Source of the DNA: Rhyacichthys aspro
Taxonomy: Eukaryota; Chordata; Actinopteri; Gobiiformes; Rhyacichthyidae
Length of the DNA: 64,000 nt
Direction of reading: 5' to 3'
Assembly (NCBI GenBank): GCA_036850595.1
Contig: CM072155.1
Coordinates: 7,381,475 to 7,445,474 of the forward strand
The stretch's first letter is position 1. Each line of letters starts with the position of its first letter. Below, in pieces: positions 39,369 to 51,950 of the stretch. The notes under the pieces are model-generated. The model searched no databases and had not been told where the DNA came from. It saw only the letters and a program-made list of their open reading frames with translations. Both the position numbers and the translations under genes were made by a program.

Positions 39369-40962
39369 TCACATTTTGATGCTACTTTTTTTCCCCACTT
39401 CAGTCAGAGTCTTGTTGAGCTTGTGGTTCATGATGTTTTTTTCCGTCCACTGGACTGCATCGAAACCACAACACAGTATTGTAAACTTATCTGATGAAGC
39501 GCAACAACAAAAGAAAAAAACAAAGACAGTAGTGAGATGTTGCTACCCATTTCATCCGTCTTGTGGCCAAACCAGAGTTCCGGAGGCCAGGCGGTGTGAG
39601 CGTAAGTGACGTAGGACTCACTGGAGACGGATTTCCAAGCAAAAGGAGAACCTGTGAACATAAAGGTGTACAAGAAATAAATGATCGTACATTTAGATAA
39701 TTACATGTTAAATGAATATGTTAAAGGTGTGAAGTTTTTGGCCTTTCTAGAGAAATATGCTGGCAAACAGAAGATCATTTTTTTATTTTATGACACACAC
39801 TACTCCTGCGATGGCACCCTGCAGTGATGCGCTGTTGTCCATAAACAAACCCAGTGAAAATAGGTTTCATCTGTGATTTAATTTAAAATCATTCTAACAT
39901 TTACTGCAAGAATGAGTCTTTAAAACATGAGTGTGCTTCTCCTTCAGCAGTGCTCAGTTTGTCCGGGCAACTGTACAAACAGGAACTAACTTTCACTGGA
40001 TTCTGGTTCAACTTTTTAATGCTTATTTGTCCAAAACTGACAACTGCAAAGACTGTATATTGATGTGGTTATACAATATTTAAAACAATTTTGATTGCTG
40101 TGGACCATTTTGTCCAACTAAGATGTTGGAGTCAAGTTTTATTACTTCTATATTGAAATTACAACTCATATGTATAGCTTTTGACCCATGCAATATGTTT
40201 CTACCTGTAATCCCATTGTAAATATGTATATAAAGTGCTCTTTTTATTATGTCGTTTATTTATCTTGACCTGGTTGCACCTTCTTCCACGTTTCTTTATA
40301 AACTGTATATTTTTCCTGTTCTATATTTAAAATTTGTTCAAAGTCTGTGTATATATTTTTACTGCATGCTCTCTTCTATCCCACACTATTTTCCACTATA
40401 TGTGAACTGCTATGTAAATTTCCCCATTGTGGGATGAATAAAAATTTTGAGGAGCACATTAGACACAAGAACTCCTTAAACAACCAAAAAGAGTGAAAGG
40501 CAAAAAAATGACCTGTTTTAAAAGAAGATCACTTTAACTATATGCTTGTATGTATTGTAATGCTGTACGATGTAACAGAAATAGCACAATGCAAATATGC
40601 AATGCTTAACCATAAAGAAGCAAGTTTAGATTTATTTACAGTAATTATTAGTTTAATAATTATTGTGTATGAAACATATTCTTATTGTACTTTGGACAAG
40701 GAAGGATTAAAGAAGCTATATATTGAGATTACAATGAGACATGTGCAGACCTGGGAATATGTTGGCCCGGAGACTGTGGCCCAGGCTGTTGTAGCTGTTG
40801 GACAGTATGCCTTCTGATCCTGAATCAACATAATGAGGCAGCGACACCGGCGGCACCTGAGGGACTTCAAATGCTCCCATCTACAACACAAACACAGCAA
40901 TGTTCAACACAGAAAAAAACCCTTTCAAACAGTAAAAAAGGCAGAATTCCCACCTGTGACAT
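39369..40962 (-). CDS. cimip4: Small four-exon gene, probable CIMIP4 (TEX33) homolog
   Basis: Four minus-strand exons assemble in phase: 40954-40962 (only ATG TCA CAG), 40751-40880, 39547-39651 and 39369-39454 (stop TGA). They give 109 residues with GT-AG junctions throughout. The protein starts MSQMGAFEVPQVPPVS, contains GILSNSYNSLGHSLRANIFP and WPPELWFGHKTDEM, and ends GKKSSIKM. There is no signal peptide, membrane segment or enzyme motif. The short, Asn/Tyr/Trp-rich, non-globular look fits ciliary microtubule inner proteins. I assign CIMIP4/TEX33 mainly by position: in human that gene lies near MPST and IL2RB. The family assignment is therefore inference; the exon structure is well supported. 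It is shorter than the human protein, as I recall it. Confidence 0.55.
40240..40446. repeat. Teleost retroelement 3' end
   Basis: It ends with gtaaatttccccattgtggg followed by a short ATGAATAAAA tail, a common 3' terminus of fish LINE/SINE copies. It lies in the second intron of the cimip4-like gene. Confidence 0.55.
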
Positions 40963-41499
40963 GGCCACTGTCGAATGAGGTCAAAACTCTGAAGCCAAAC
41001 CACAAACAACGAAGCTAAGGACAAACAAGTGGTATTAGATTTCTCAAGAAAACCGAGGCGAGACACCTGAGAACATTACATCAGGTTTCACCTCAGAAAA
41101 GGAAATAGAAATGGCAGAAAATGTACGGTAAAAACTGAAAAAACTGCACACACTTAAAGATGTGGTTTGGTTTCTTTTATTGAATTCATGTCACACTTAA
41201 ATGCTGTTTGTGGTGTTCTTTTTGTTATACAACACACAAATGTTGACTGGCTAAAACAATATAAAACATAACCTCCACAATATTATTTATAGTATGTACA
41301 TGCACTCTTTTCCTTTGAGGCAAAGGAAATAAAACACTCAGGCCACCGCTCACTCTCAAGTGCACTTCCATTTGTTTCATTCAGGCTTTTAACTTTTTAA
41401 TTAAACACTTTTCTGTGTTTTGGGGGACATCAGATCTGATAATGGCATTCCATGTAGACAGACCTCATTTACAGAGAACTGTAGGAGACGCTGCACCAG

Positions 41500-41548
41500 A
41501 AATGTATGTAGAGCAACTAAATAATTTTTAGTTGCTCTACATACATTT
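41500..41548. repeat. Perfect long inverted repeat (hairpin)
   Basis: The left arm at 41500-41520 and the right arm at 41528-41548 are exact reverse complements over 21 bases (core tatgtagagcaac). One more A-T pair extends the stem to 22 bp, leaving a 5-base loop. It lies between the cimip4-like gene and ube2i. Confidence 0.9.
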
Positions 41549-42296
41549 ACAAAAAAATGATTTTTCATTGCTTTGGGGAAAATAGAGAGAGAGTGTACTT
41601 TATTACATTTCGTAGAGCAAACTATTAATAAAATTCAAAATGTGAAAATAAATGTAACAAATAATGCAGCACTAAACTTAATAAACCAACATAGTCACAA
41701 AGAAAATACAAGTGCTAAGATTGTCTTTGACCTGTTTTGGTTTTTGGAAACACAACTAGGTGGAATATGAGCAAATGAAAAATGAAAAGCATATACATTT
41801 TGACTTTTCTTGTGCTTCTTACTGTTTTGTTCTAGTTTGTGTTCATATGCATGAAACATTTAGCTACGATACTTCTGGATTATTAAAGAGGAAGTTGAAG
41901 CTTAATGCCCCTACCTTTACCAATAACTACGATACAAAGAGTGGCTTTGACATGAAATCTTATTTTACAGAGCTGTACATGTAGCATCACTTGCTTTAAT
42001 GGACGCGTGAGTGACAATACCAGCACTTATGTCATTGTTGATGTGGATTTTGCAAGAGTTTCAAATAGCAGGTTTCATGTAGACGGCACAGTTCCAGGAT
42101 CATGAGTATTTAAATGCATACAACAAAGTAAATCATACTCTTATAAAATATGAGTTGCTTTAAAAAGAAAGGAAGAAACAGGTTTGTTTGCCACCCACGT
42201 AGCTGTGTAATACTCTGATCAGATAGTTGTTGGAGTGGTCCTTCGGGTGCTGCCTGCCTCTTGCTGCTTAGGCAGGACAGAGTCCAGCGTTTTTCT

Positions 42297-43980
<1,684 letters not shown>

Positions 43981-43999
43981 GACTGCTCATCAACGCCTC

Positions 44000-44640
44000 C
44001 CTGTGGAAAAACAAATTAATTATTCAATTATTACTGTCAACAAGCGGGTAATGCAGTCAAGCCCTATACACGAGAAGATTATAAATGTTTACATCCAGTC
44101 TGTACGTTTTGAATGCGAATCAAAAAGCAGCAAATATTAATTTGTTAGCCAAGAGTTAGCACTAGCTCACACCTGACGTTATAAGGCTTACTACAGGACG
44201 CATGCTAACAGTAGCTGCATTACTGCAACACTACGAACATTTTAATGTGCTTTTAGTTAAACTTACCTCTTATGTTATTTGGCTAACTGTCTTAACAACG
44301 AGTGTTTTTATGATAACCCTCGGTTATGCTAAGGCTAACGCGCCTGCTAATGACGGCAAAAAATAACACACCCTTCGACGTTTAAAAACAAAACTGTTGG
44401 GACATTTAGAGCGTGCAGACCAAAGCGACACAGTTTCTACGTTATCAACATCACCCTAAGCGAATAAAATGAGTGCTGTTGTCTGAAATGTAGAGAAAAT
44501 GTGCGAAACAATGTGGCTATATCAACTCAAAAGCTAGCAGACGACAAGAAAGGACCCCAATTTGTTTATTTCGTGAGGACCTTCAGGCGGAGCTCAGGAC
44601 ATCCGAGGAAGAGCGTCACAGGCAGCGCTCGTACCATGGA
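44000..44640 (-). promoter_or_regulatory. ube2i: ube2i leader and promoter region
   Basis: A minus-strand acceptor (tttccacag|ggaggcg) lies just upstream of the ube2i ATG exon. Further upstream, 44160-44640 has more CpG than the surrounding AT-rich sequence. The transcription start was not pinpointed. Confidence 0.35.
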
Positions 44641-44649
44641 TTTATAATA

Positions 44650-45157
44650 AGAGCTAGAGTTGTAATAATACATCCGTGTGTTGTACTCGTGTGTCCAAAA
44701 TGACTTTTGATTGATCTTTGTTTAAATTGTATTACAATTGCCTACATTGAATAAGCGTTTTGGACGTCTTTAATAAAAGGACTTATTAGACTTATTTTGG
44801 AACATATTTTGGCAGTAATAGCTTATTCTTCTGTAATACCTCAAGTGGGTAAGGCTCATAAAGGATAAAGACTTCTCAGTGACACTACTTTTCTTCACTA
44901 TTAAATATGCAAAAGCACAAATACCACAAACTCACCAGAATAATAACTAAACTACTGATGCAAGGCATGACCAAAAGATATACAAATACTTTTTGTCTTT
45001 ATTCTAAAACCATCATTTTCCCACAACATACATTCACATAATGTTGGTCATAGGCACATGTAGTGGTGCACTGTATCATGAATAGGCTACACAGAAAAGG
45101 TAAAACAACCTTATAACAGTGAGTTAACATAGTCACAGGAAGATAACTGAACTGACT
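44650..45157. other. Non-coding stretch
   Basis: AT-rich, with no coding exon seen. Confidence 0.5.
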
Positions 45158-45337
45158 TTATTTTTTGTCTTTCTTCCAAATGCTGTTTGTTGTTGCCAGT
45201 GTGATATGCATTTTCATTGAGTCAAATATTTTCATAAACCTGTATCTAATGTTTAGTGACTTCATGACAAACTTTAACTGTGTTTCATCTTCATCAACTT
45301 GTTTTGCCCACTTTAAAGTCCCATTTACTGTGAGGTT
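45158..45337 (-). other. Unassigned coding-like terminal exon downstream of mpst
   Basis: A clear minus-strand acceptor (ctcttttttcag) is followed by 60 open codons including a TAA stop. The translation starts NLTVNGTLKWAKQVDEDE and ends SIWKKDKK, and is rich in charged residues. The frame is also open upstream of the acceptor. I do not recognise it and found no partner exons. It could be the end of an unannotated gene, or chance. Confidence 0.3.
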
Positions 45338-45615
45338 CTGAAAAAAGAGCGACAATTTTTTTGTTGTCTGAGTAACAGTACACATTAACAGTGCCATTAC
45401 ATTACCCTCACAATCCAAAACATAAGTGCAAAATACTTTAAACAAAACATTTAATTTGAAATTAGTTTTTTCAGACAAATGCAAAAGTTGCCACAATTAC
45501 GTAAAGATTACATTTACTCTGCATAGTTCTTTATAGTGCATCTAAATATACTTTAAGGCTTTATTTTGCTTTCATTTCAAGTAACAAACAGGATTACACA
45601 AATGTCTCTAGGTGC

Positions 45616-45621
45616 TTTATT
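45616..45621 (-). terminator. mpst: Poly(A) signal overlapping the mpst stop codon
   Basis: On the minus strand the last codons read GAA TAA AGC, so the AATAAA hexamer contains the stop codon. Another AATAAA lies at 45560-45565 and would give a more usual 3'UTR. Confidence 0.5.
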
Positions 45622-47114
45622 CTTGTGCTTCAGAGATTTTATGCTCAGGTGCCGCTCTTTTAAACCATTCGCTCCAGGACCCATCATAAACGCACACCCC
45701 GGGATGACCAAGAAGGTGAGCAGCCAAAACCACGTGGCACGCTGTGACGCCAGACCCACAGGTGGCCCACAGTGGCTTCTGGACGTCCACACCTGCCTCT
45801 CGAAATATCCGGGCCAGCTCTTCTGATCCACGCTCTTTTCCAGACTCGTCCATGAAAGAGTTGAAAGGAATGTTGATAGCACCGGGGAAATGGCCAGGTA
45901 GTGTGTCTGCAGGTGAGGAAAAAGAATATCTTAGACAGCTTTTACAATGGCTCCCTTTACCTGATAAAGTTCAATGATTTATTTTCATTTACATTCTGGA
46001 ATATCCAACAAATCTTATGACGGTAAAAAAGTGATGAGGGGCCGCGATTGTATATATAAATTCTTTCAGGGGCCGAAGATTGTGACACTTGCAGTTTTTG
46101 AATGTAAGGGTTCATCTTCACTTCATTGTTCATCACATCTGTTTGTTTTTAACATTAACGTTGTCCTTTTATACCTCATTTTTATCATGTTGTGAATTCA
46201 CTTCAATATGTGCCACTTTGTCCTCATTTTAAGCCACATTTTGGTCCCTTTAAAATGGTTTTCCCTGTTAAGTCATTTAGTGGTGGCAAAATTTGAATAT
46301 TTTAGTGCTTTTTGTCTTTTTTGATTAACGTGCAAAGTCATATTTTACTTGTAGGCCCTTGAGTTGGACATGTGTGCCTTAGGGTACTTTTTGTCCTCTC
46401 ACTCTCTACACTCCCCCTTGCAAACAATAATTACATAACAACCAGCCCCTCAGTAACCAGTAACCATAATGCCATTAAAAATAAGACTTGTGTACTATTT
46501 AGATGTGACAGATTAAATGACTTACCATCTCTGGGCTCTGGCTCAATGCCCCTGAACCTCCCAGCAGACCGGGCATCCACCACCTGGACCTGGGTTGTTT
46601 TCATGTTTTCCAGCACATCTTCATAGGTCTTGACCCAAAGCTGACTCGGGCTCGCTTTAAACTCTTGTCGCTCGGGTTTGGAGTATTCTGCAGTCACGGG
46701 GTAGTTTTCGTGCAGCCAGTTTTTCATGCCACCGTCCAGGAGCGACACCAGGTTGTGTCCGAACAACCGGAACATCCACCACACTCTGGGCGCACTGAAA
46801 GCCCCGAAGTTGTGGGTGTCATACACAACTACGTGCGTGTCATTCCCGATGCCGAGATTTCCCACGTACTCTGAGAAGTGCTCCGGAGTTGGCAGCATAT
46901 GATCCAACGTAGTGTTTTTATCGCAACAGTCGTCTATGTCAAAGAAAGAGGCGCCAGGGATATGCGCCTGGGCGAACTCAGCTCTGGGGTCCCGATTGGT
47001 TTTCGCCAGGTACCAGGACGCGTCAAGGAGCCGAAGCTTGGGACCGACGCGGTTGTTTTTGACAGCATCTAAAAGCCACTGAGCTGACACCAGAGTACGG
47101 ATCTGTGCCGCCAT
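45617..47114 (-). CDS. mpst: 3-mercaptopyruvate sulfurtransferase
   Basis: MPST moves sulfur from 3-mercaptopyruvate to thiol acceptors in cytosol and mitochondria and contributes to H2S and tRNA-thiolation pathways. Two minus-strand exons, 46526-47114 and 45617-45906, join in phase to give 292 residues (human 297). The N-terminal inactive rhodanese domain has ASWYLAKTNRDPRAEF and SAPRVWWMFRLFGH; the linker has GRFRGIEPEPRDG. The C-terminal catalytic rhodanese domain has the active-site loop CGSGVTACH, diagnostic of MPST rather than TST (CRKGVTACH). I chose the ATG at 47112-47114 (MAAQIRTLVSAQWL); the frame is open a little further upstream, but without an ATG. Confidence 0.93.
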
Positions 47115-47134
47115 GATGGCTCTGCGTAACACTG

Positions 47135-48186
47135 GACTGGACCGCTAGGGGGGGGCTTAGCATGACTGGACTCAAACTAGCATACCCAGCCCCAACAGTT
47201 AACAGGAAATGACCCCTGGCGGTTTGTTTAAAAGTGCTAAATAATAATAATAATAAGTAAAAAAAATAAAAATAAAATTGTCTTCTTCTCCTCAGTATTT
47301 TACACCATTGTTTGCTAATGCACCTGCTTTGATTTTTACGGCCATTACACATGAATTGAAACGTAGCATTTGCCTTACATTTTCACAGCTTAAGGATTTG
47401 ATCTTTATAGTAGTAATAAAGTATATTGTGTATTTATTAAAATAAAATATACTTCTGCTCCAGTGTGTCTGGTGTAAAAATGAGTAATTAATAAGTAATG
47501 AAGTATTCTAATAAGTATTGTGTATTTCAAGCTTCACTGCCTACTTTCTTTTTTTGTCCCTGTCTCAGATTCCACTCACATTCGAAAAGCAACCTTGGGA
47601 CCTCTCCAGCTTCTCTTTTATTAAAAAATACAACCAGACCAACTTTTCCTCCACAAAATACTAATACATTCCACCAAACTGAAGTTCAGCGTTTAGCGTT
47701 AGCTTAGCTGCAACTACAGCGTCATAACAATTATCTCCTCCTCATTAAACATTACGTGATTGAATTGACAGTATTTATCTTTTACGTTGCCTCTCTTTTC
47801 TTTTTTGAGCTGTTTCACTGTGTTAAAAGACATATTCAGCGCTGAAAATACACTTTATCAGCAGCTATTAAACTTCCTGGAACGTCATATGACAAGTGTC
47901 GACCAATTAGAGCCCTCCTTTATGGAGCATGTGACTTTGCAAGCAGGTGATTGGCCAAGGTTTACCGTTCCTGAATAGAGGTTCTCATCTATTAAAATTT
48001 ATATAATAAACAGTAGTTACCATCATGAAGCCTTTAAACCATTTTCCCAACTAGAAGAAAACAATATCAGGTACAGTCTGTTTAATACAAAAATATAGCA
48101 CTAGAGTTGAGGTATGTTGGTTGAGTATAATTCACTCAAAGTCTGTGTTTAGTTTGTCCATTTATATATGATGTTATGCTTTATCG
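47135..48186. other. Intergenic stretch between mpst and the orphan mpst-like exon
   Basis: It holds an (AAT)n run at about 47240 and otherwise no recognisable coding sequence. The mpst promoter should lie at its left end (about 47115-47250). Confidence 0.5.
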
Positions 48187-48482
48187 TCACAACTTGCTTG
48201 AAACACCAGTTGTGATATGTTCTTGTGGAGCCTTGGTGAACCACTCGTACCAGGATCCATCATACACAGAGGCTCCCGGGGCGCCGCAGATGTGGGCTGC
48301 CAGCACCATGTGGCACGCGGTCACTCCAGAACCACAAGTGCCGCACAGGGGTTTACTCAGATCCACCTGGGACTTTTGGAAGAACTTCTTCAGCTCTTCT
48401 GGGGACAGCATCATACCGTCATCGTCTAGAAACCTGAAGAAAGGCATACACTTGGAGCCGGGGATGTGGCCTGGTTTCACGC
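48187..48482 (-). pseudogene. Orphan second copy of the mpst catalytic exon
   Basis: On the minus strand an acceptor (tattctccag) is followed by a 296-base open exon in the same phase as mpst exon 2, ending in TGA. It encodes the C-terminal rhodanese domain with GHIPGSKCMPFFRF, the intact catalytic loop CGSGVTACH and YDGSWYEWF. It is clearly diverged from the neighbouring mpst exon. No matching N-terminal rhodanese exon is visible up to 51.8 kb on this strand. It is therefore a partial tandem duplicate: either a truncated pseudogene whose frame has survived, or a gene using an exon I cannot see. Confidence 0.75.
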
Positions 48483-48845
48483 CTGGAGAATAGTGACAGT
48501 ACAACCACATTATTATGTCTACAAGCAGGAGTATAATAAATTGGAAAAACAGTCCAAAGGCTCAGGCTACAAAACCCTAAAAAATAGTCTCAACTATTAA
48601 TATTAAGGAATTCTTAAATTCAACACACTAATATAATTATTCTTAAAGCTAATTATATCCTTAAACATAACTAAGTTGAAACGCCCATCTTTTCAACCCA
48701 TTTCAACTCTACTGATAAAATGTCTTCCCTATAAAGCCAACATATAATAACATAATAACAGATCACATACAACAAATGAGGAAAAAAGGGATGGTTGTTG
48801 GAATGGAAAGAAAATGCCTGAGGAGGTCCAATGTCAATCTAATTC

Positions 48846-48960
48846 AGGGGTGCCCAAACTTTTTCCCACACAGGGCCTAAACTGGAATATATTAGTGGGC
48901 CATGGGCCAAATGCAACAGGAGGCTCAGTCAAGTAGTGTTTAATGTAATAAATACTGTAT
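48846..48960. mobile_element. hAT-like MITE fragment, same family as 26326-26520
   Basis: It starts with caggggtgcccaaac and shares 'atattagtgggc' and 'atgggcc' with the reverse complement of the right half of the 26-kb copy. The other terminus was not found. Confidence 0.5.
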
Positions 48961-49479
48961 GTGAAATAGGATAAAAGTTAACACTTGTACAATGCCTGGT
49001 TCTAAAACAAAATCACTAATGGCCTAATAATAATGTAAAATTAAACAGCTGAAGTAGGGTGACCATGTGTCCCTATGTAATGAGGACTGACCTACTGTCA
49101 CACTGTTTCTGGAAATATCTAAAAACACAATCTGTTCCAGTTTTGAACCAACCATGTCCCTAGTGTCCCCCATTTTAACAAAAACAAATGTCATAAATGA
49201 CATTTATCCTGAGGATGAATGGGCAATGTGTGCATCTTTAGTGCACTTAGATTATATTGTGAAATGGTCAAATGCTCAATTCAAATGAACAATTGCAATT
49301 CTTGATTTGTATTTACTGTAAGTAATGGCATTGTTGTAAATTGTTGTACAGATTTTGTGACACGTAATTTTGTTATCATCCAGTGACCTTCTGGAAAAAA
49401 ATGTAAGTGTCAAAGCTAGAGACTAGTGAAGTGACTGGTGTTGTGCCAATCTTATGCATTAAATATCCACATTTCTTAC

Positions 49480-49597
49480 CTTTAACTTCTACATGCTCGT
49501 AAGGACAGATTAGAACCGCAACATCTTAGAGCTTCATTTATATCATCCTCGGCTCCTGGTAAAGCACAGTTGATCAGAGACAGATTCTGGGTCTTGA
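49480..49597 (-). pseudogene. Coding-like fragment, unassigned
   Basis: On the minus strand a possible acceptor (gctgtagcag) and a donor (gttaaag|gtaaga) bound 118 bases. One frame is open almost throughout, with TQNLSLINCALPGAEDDINE, and stops just before the donor. The protein-like composition suggests a decayed exon, but I cannot name the source. Confidence 0.2.
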
Positions 49598-49642
49598 CTG
49601 CTACAGCAGCTAATGTGCACAAAGAAAATAAATCTGAAACTT

Positions 49643-49738
49643 ATGGCGCATTCATGTGGTCCTCCAACAGCTCAGAAACTTGGGTGAGTCGGAGTTGCCT
49701 GAGACTCTGAGTTTCTGAGAACCATATGAATGCGCCAT
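49643..49738. mobile_element. Palindromic MITE of about 96 bp
   Basis: Terminal inverted repeats ATGGCGCATTCATGTGGT (49643-49660) and ACCATATGAATGCGCCAT (49721-49738) differ at one position. Inner sequence 'cagaaact' recurs inverted as 'agtttctg'. There is no coding capacity. It sits between two coding-like fragments. Confidence 0.8.
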
Positions 49739-49748
49739 TAAATTTTTT

Positions 49749-49817
49749 TCCTTTAAACTTCTCGTCCACTGAACTGAGGGGCACATGTGCGTATTTGGCA
49801 TCCTTGTAAAACTGGGC
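49749..49817 (-). pseudogene. Coding-like fragment, unassigned
   Basis: On the minus strand, after a possible acceptor (ttgcccag), 23 codons read AQFYKDAKYAHVPLSSVDEK and then run into the A-rich edge of the MITE. It may have belonged to the same decayed gene as 49480-49597. Confidence 0.2.
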
Positions 49818-50439
49818 CTGGGCAAGAATCCTATTGATGAAAAAAAAAGTGAGTCATTGTAATTGTGTCAAAATAAAACATAATGGCAGCAACGACTTTC
49901 AGACAAGCTGCGCCATGATGTAGTCTGGTCCGGGGCCTTAGTGTCAGAGGTCACAGCTATTTACTTAATGATCAGTGACCTGTCACCTTCACATTTAGTT
50001 GGAAGAATTGTCTTATCATTTGTCAAAGAGATGTTCTACAGCCTTTGTTAGCATCTAAATTACTCAGTTAGTACCACGTTAAGTTGACAACATTAAGTCG
50101 ACAATTTAACTCAAAATCTATATCAGCTCTTGTCTCAAATTCCCCAAGGCCTAAAGGTTGGGTTCAAGAATTAAACTTGCACAATTTTATTTTTAAGCAT
50201 TTGCTAATGTTGTCCAAGTGGTCATGTTCAATAATATAATTCTTTCTATCAAACTCAGGTGACTTCATTAATTCATAAGCAGCACTGCAGACTCACGTGC
50301 ATGGTAGATAATGTGGACAGAAAGAAAGACATTAACAAAGACGGACACTATGCCGGAGAGAAAGGCAGGGACAGACAAGGGAGAGGCAGCAAAGTGAATT
50401 ACTTAATTGGAGTCAGCGTCTCTTTATTAAAGTCGAACC

Positions 50440-50528
50440 CTTGTTTGTTTCTACTCGGACCAAGTTTTCCTCGCACTGTTCGTCCATCCCAGCAACTGAT
50501 CAGATCGCATTGAATTCACCATACTGAG
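50440..50528 (+). promoter_or_regulatory. Possible noncoding first exon of the 51951 gene
   Basis: A strong plus-strand donor (ctgag|gtaagc) follows 50528. The downstream coding exon begins at an acceptor (51929-51930) with 20 untranslated bases before its ATG, so at least one upstream leader exon is required. This is the best candidate seen. Confidence 0.3.
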
Positions 50529-50529
50529 G

Positions 50530-51930
50530 TAAGCCTGCTTTTTTACACTTGGATACTGGCAAAAAGAAGAGATGTGATTTGGGACAATGTCTTTTTGTGC
50601 GAAGAGACTTATTAACCCTTCTATTAAGTATATTTTTCTTCTGGAAAAAACACCAGTTTGGACTTTAGGCCCAAAATGTCATAGTAAGTAATCATCCATT
50701 GTAAATGTAGCAACATGTTTCTGCTTTCAAATGTGAATAGATGCCATATATACTGTACAATACTATACATTGTTTTAGGGGAATTAGTATTGCTTTGATA
50801 CAATTGATATTTTTCAGCACTGTAACTGTTGTTGCTTTTATACTATTGATCCTATATTATAGCCTTCAAAAATATATAAATATAGTTTATGTCGTTTGTG
50901 ATCATTTAAACTGATTTAGTTTGGTTTGGTGTATTCTCAACTTTGCTCGAATAGTGCCATTTCACAATACAGTACTGGTTAACTTGGTTTTACTTGGTTA
51001 GTTTGACAACCAAATTCAAAAAATGTAAATATATATTTATAATTTTAAGTAAAAAGATTTAAGGGAAGGCCGTTTACTAAACATGAGCTATTTCTAAGAA
51101 TATTATAGCGTTTTAGGTGACAGTATTAAAGGGAATTTTGTCTGATTTCACTCTCAGGTTAAATAATCAGAAAAGGGGGATTACATGGTAAGCCAATGAG
51201 TACAGTAAAGTAGGACTAGAGCATGTAAAAAGCCATATTCATTAACTTGTGTGGCAAAATGTATTATGTGTTATTTATGCAATCCATTTGAACTATTGAA
51301 ATCACAAGACTAGTATCCTCTCACAACCTGAAGCCAACCTCAGACAGATAACATTGTGTGGATGACTTGAGCTGCTGGCACCAATCAGGAGAATCTAATT
51401 TTCAAATGGTCATACTGCAAGAGACGCAGTTCCTTGACAACCAGTTACAAAAATGCCAAGTCTCCAATTTGTTGGTAAATGAGTAAATGATTTCACGTGT
51501 GAGCAGATGGGCTTCATTATCAGTCATTACTGCAGAGTATAGTATGTCAGGGCTGAGTCCAGGGGGTATTGTCTCATGGGGGTGGGGGGTCTGGACACAT
51601 TGCATTCATGTTACCTCCACGACCGCACAAAGAGACCTGTGTTGAACTCATCAGATCCCTAAATTGCTTAATTGACTTATTGACCAAACTAATGTGAGAA
51701 AGGATGGACATCATGTGTATCATAATGTAAGATATGACATGCAGTGTGTGCTGTTACGTGTACTGTACACTACACTGACAATATTACTACTCATTAATAG
51801 GTCATTTATAGTTAAAGGTCAGGTTCATTCTGTAGGATAGTGGAAAGTTACTTACAAGAAACCGAAACACCAAAACAGAACAATGTTGCATTGTTAGTCA
51901 TTCTTTCTCTGCTTTTACCCTTACCCCCAG
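50530..51930. other. Putative first intron and non-coding stretch
   Basis: AT-rich, with no coding exon seen. A G-rich run (about 51580) is the only notable feature. Confidence 0.4.
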
Positions 51931-51950
51931 GCTCTTGGTATTGTACCAGA

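Larger units (their letters stand above)
48490..50250. other. Repeat-rich remnant region
   Basis: The stretch holds a hAT-like fragment, a palindromic MITE and two coding-like fragments flanking it (listed separately). No intact gene is seen. Confidence 0.5.

Noticed and set aside
39326..39494. Plus-strand frames with poly-Thr-His
   Set aside because: Translated from the CA microsatellite and antisense to the cimip4-like last exon.
45617..47114. Thiosulfate sulfurtransferase (TST)
   Set aside because: The active-site loop reads CGSGVTAC, the MPST type, not CRKGVTAC.
50259..50513. 84-codon plus-strand open frame
   Set aside because: No domain and a non-ATG start; the stretch is better explained as containing a noncoding leader exon.
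51840..51950. Extension of the fused enzyme's frame upstream of 51951
   Set aside because: The upstream frame crosses a clear polypyrimidine tract and acceptor (ccttacccccag at 51919-51930), so it is intron; its first codon is not ATG.
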